Under the pieces are notes generated by a model that was given only the letters and a program-made list of their open reading frames with translations, was not told where the DNA came from and made no database searches. The translations under genes were made by a program, and so were the position numbers. DNA of 32,851 nucleotides from an uncultured Lachnospiraceae bacterium. GTDB taxonomy: Bacteria > Bacillota > Clostridia > Lachnospirales > Lachnospiraceae. Positions 32,014 through 32,851 of the stretch are shown here, piece by piece (position 1 is the stretch's first letter; every line of letters begins with the position of its first letter). The DNA lies in NCBI GenBank assembly GCA_949502235.1, contig CATBDC010000043.1:1-32851 (forward strand), given 5' to 3'.

Positions 32014-32553
32014 ATGTTGTCAAAACCTGCCACAATGCTTTTAGGTCTTATTTATGAAAAACCTCTTAATGCATATGAGATAATAAAGCTCTTAAAATAC
32101 ATGAATGTAAAATGGTGGTTTAATATCGCTGATTCAACCGTTTACTCTACACTGAAAACTCTTGAAAAAAAGGAATTTATATTAGGTACAGCCGAGAAAG
32201 TCGGAAATATGCCAGACCGTACTGTTTATAGCCTTTCTGACAATGGGAAAAATGAGTTTATAGCTACGCTAAAAGCATCCGTCCTACAATTCAATTACGA
32301 CACAAACATTTTTTCCATTGCTGCATTTTTTTTGAATATATTCACGCCAGAGGAACAACAGGAGCTTTTACAGGAACGCCTTACCATCCTGCAAAAATAC
32401 CGTACAGGAATTGAAAAGCAAGTGAATCCATTATGGGAAAATGAAGTTTCTACCGTTCATGTAGCAAATGTAAAAAGAATGATTGATTTGGTAGATGCTG
32501 AAATAACAGGTACAAAACGCTTGCTTGCCATCTATTCAGACAAACAAATATAA
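32014..32553 (+). CDS. PadR-family transcriptional regulator
   Basis: A 179-residue regulator. The N-terminal winged helix carries MLLGLIYEKPLNAYEIIKLL, then STVYSTLKTLEKKEFI and DRTVYSLSDNGK, the PadR pattern. The C-terminal helical arm (about 95-175) mediates dimerization. AAGGAGG lies before the ATG. Such proteins usually repress adjacent membrane-protein genes in response to small molecules; here the 155-residue protein and DUF998 gene are the likely targets. Confidence 0.9.
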   Translation: MLSKPATMLLGLIYEKPLNAYEIIKLLKYMNVKWWFNIADSTVYSTLKTLEKKEFILGTAEKVGNMPDRTVYSLSDNGKNEFIATLKASVLQFNYDTNIFSIAAFFLNIFTPEEQQELLQERLTILQKYRTGIEKQVNPLWENEVSTVHVANVKRMIDLVDAEITGTKRLLAIYSDKQI

Positions 32554-32563
32554 ATCTTTAAAA

Positions 32564-32605
32564 AGAGCCAATCACTTGCAAATACTGTACAAGTGCATTG
32601 GCTCT
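32564..32605. terminator. Hairpin terminator after padR
   Basis: AGAGCCAATCACTTG pairs with CAAGTG-C-ATTGGCTCT (one bulge). The T run is on the minus-strand side, so it may mainly stop leftward transcription from the TnpV remnant. Confidence 0.65.
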
Positions 32606-32625
32606 AATAAAATAATCATTATAAT

Positions 32626-32786
32626 TTATGTGTATATGAGTTCCCTCTCTACAATCTCCCTCGCACAAGTCCTTATGTTATTGAGGTGTCCTGTCCATTC
32701 TCGGCGGATATCGTCAAGCACGGTATTAAATAATCACTTTCTTTTCGATATGTACCGCCTAACTGTTCAAATAATGATTTTTCCAC
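32626..32786 (-). pseudogene. tnpV: TnpV remnant (internal deletion plus frameshift)
   Basis: GTG at 32786 with GGAGG upstream begins MEKSLFEQLGGTYRKESDYL, the N-terminus of transposon-encoded TnpV. After about 25 codons the frame changes, and the sequence continues in another frame as WTGHLNNIRTCAREIVEREL, the TnpV C-terminus, stopping at 32626-32628. About half of the central protein is missing. TnpV occurs in Tn4451-type and related mobilizable elements. Confidence 0.75.
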
Positions 32787-32851
32787 TTTTTAATGCCTCC
32801 AAATAAGATATTCACTCCACATTGTTATGTCTGCTGTCTTAAACACAATTT

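Larger units (their letters stand above)
30067..32851. mobile_element. Decayed mobile element block
   Basis: AT-rich segment with genes typical of Clostridia conjugative or mobilizable transposons (KTR protein, TnpV remnant, DUF998, PadR) and several gene fragments. The left edge is the break in the third FAD gene at 30066; the right edge is outside the window. Confidence 0.7.

Noticed and set aside
1-32851. CRISPR arrays, tRNA or rRNA genes
   Set aside because: No regularly spaced repeats and no cloverleaf-type or rRNA-like sequence were found by eye on either strand.

Overview
The window looks like a chromosomal segment of a gut-type Lachnospiraceae (Bacillota, Clostridia). The reasons are the gene order pyrH-frr-uppS-cdsA-dxr-rseP, strong AGGAGG-type ribosome binding sites, the Tn4451-type recombination genes, and short palindromic repeats. 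Three blocks can be told apart by base composition and gene content.

Block 1 (1 to about 8440) is AT-rich and is one end of an integrated mobile element. It carries a VapE-like helicase with a damaged 5' end, a PIN-domain toxin with a 57-residue partner, and two divergent XRE regulators that share a pair of identical operators. After the second regulator come an endonuclease III-like [4Fe-4S] DNA glycosylase and a membrane coiled-coil protein in one operon. Next are a small serine recombinase behind a LexA-type box, a 57-residue Cys-X5-Arg protein, and a large serine recombinase at the very edge. The element is inserted in a peptidoglycan-binding protein gene, whose 3' part resumes at about 8441. 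The last codons of the large recombinase are read in DNA that also encodes the host protein in another frame.

Block 2 (about 8441 to 30065) is ordinary chromosome. It holds a MATE exporter and, on the minus strand, the housekeeping run pyrH, frr, uppS, cdsA, dxr, rseP (UMP kinase, ribosome recycling, undecaprenyl and phospholipid precursors, isoprenoid pathway, intramembrane protease). An AlbA_2/RecG-type regulator and a VanW protein are transcribed back to back. A response regulator, histidine kinase, 50-residue membrane peptide, ABC ATPase and two ABC permeases form one operon. A GntR/FCD regulator faces a four-gene operon made of two copies of a pair: a CrtI/RetSat-like FAD oxidoreductase plus a flavin reductase with a C-terminal [2Fe-2S] domain. 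I infer that each pair is a NAD(P)H-driven system acting on C=C bonds; the substrate cannot be read from the sequence. A divergent third FAD gene is cut off after its dinucleotide-binding loop, and both promoters carry the same 17-bp operator-like site.

Block 3 (about 30066 to 32851) is AT-rich again and decayed. The insertion that truncated the third FAD gene brought in fragments of an ATC-hydrolase-like and a HEAT-repeat gene, a cysteine-rich KTR protein, a DUF998-like membrane protein, an unknown 155-residue protein, a PadR regulator, and a TnpV remnant. No tRNA, rRNA or CRISPR array was seen.
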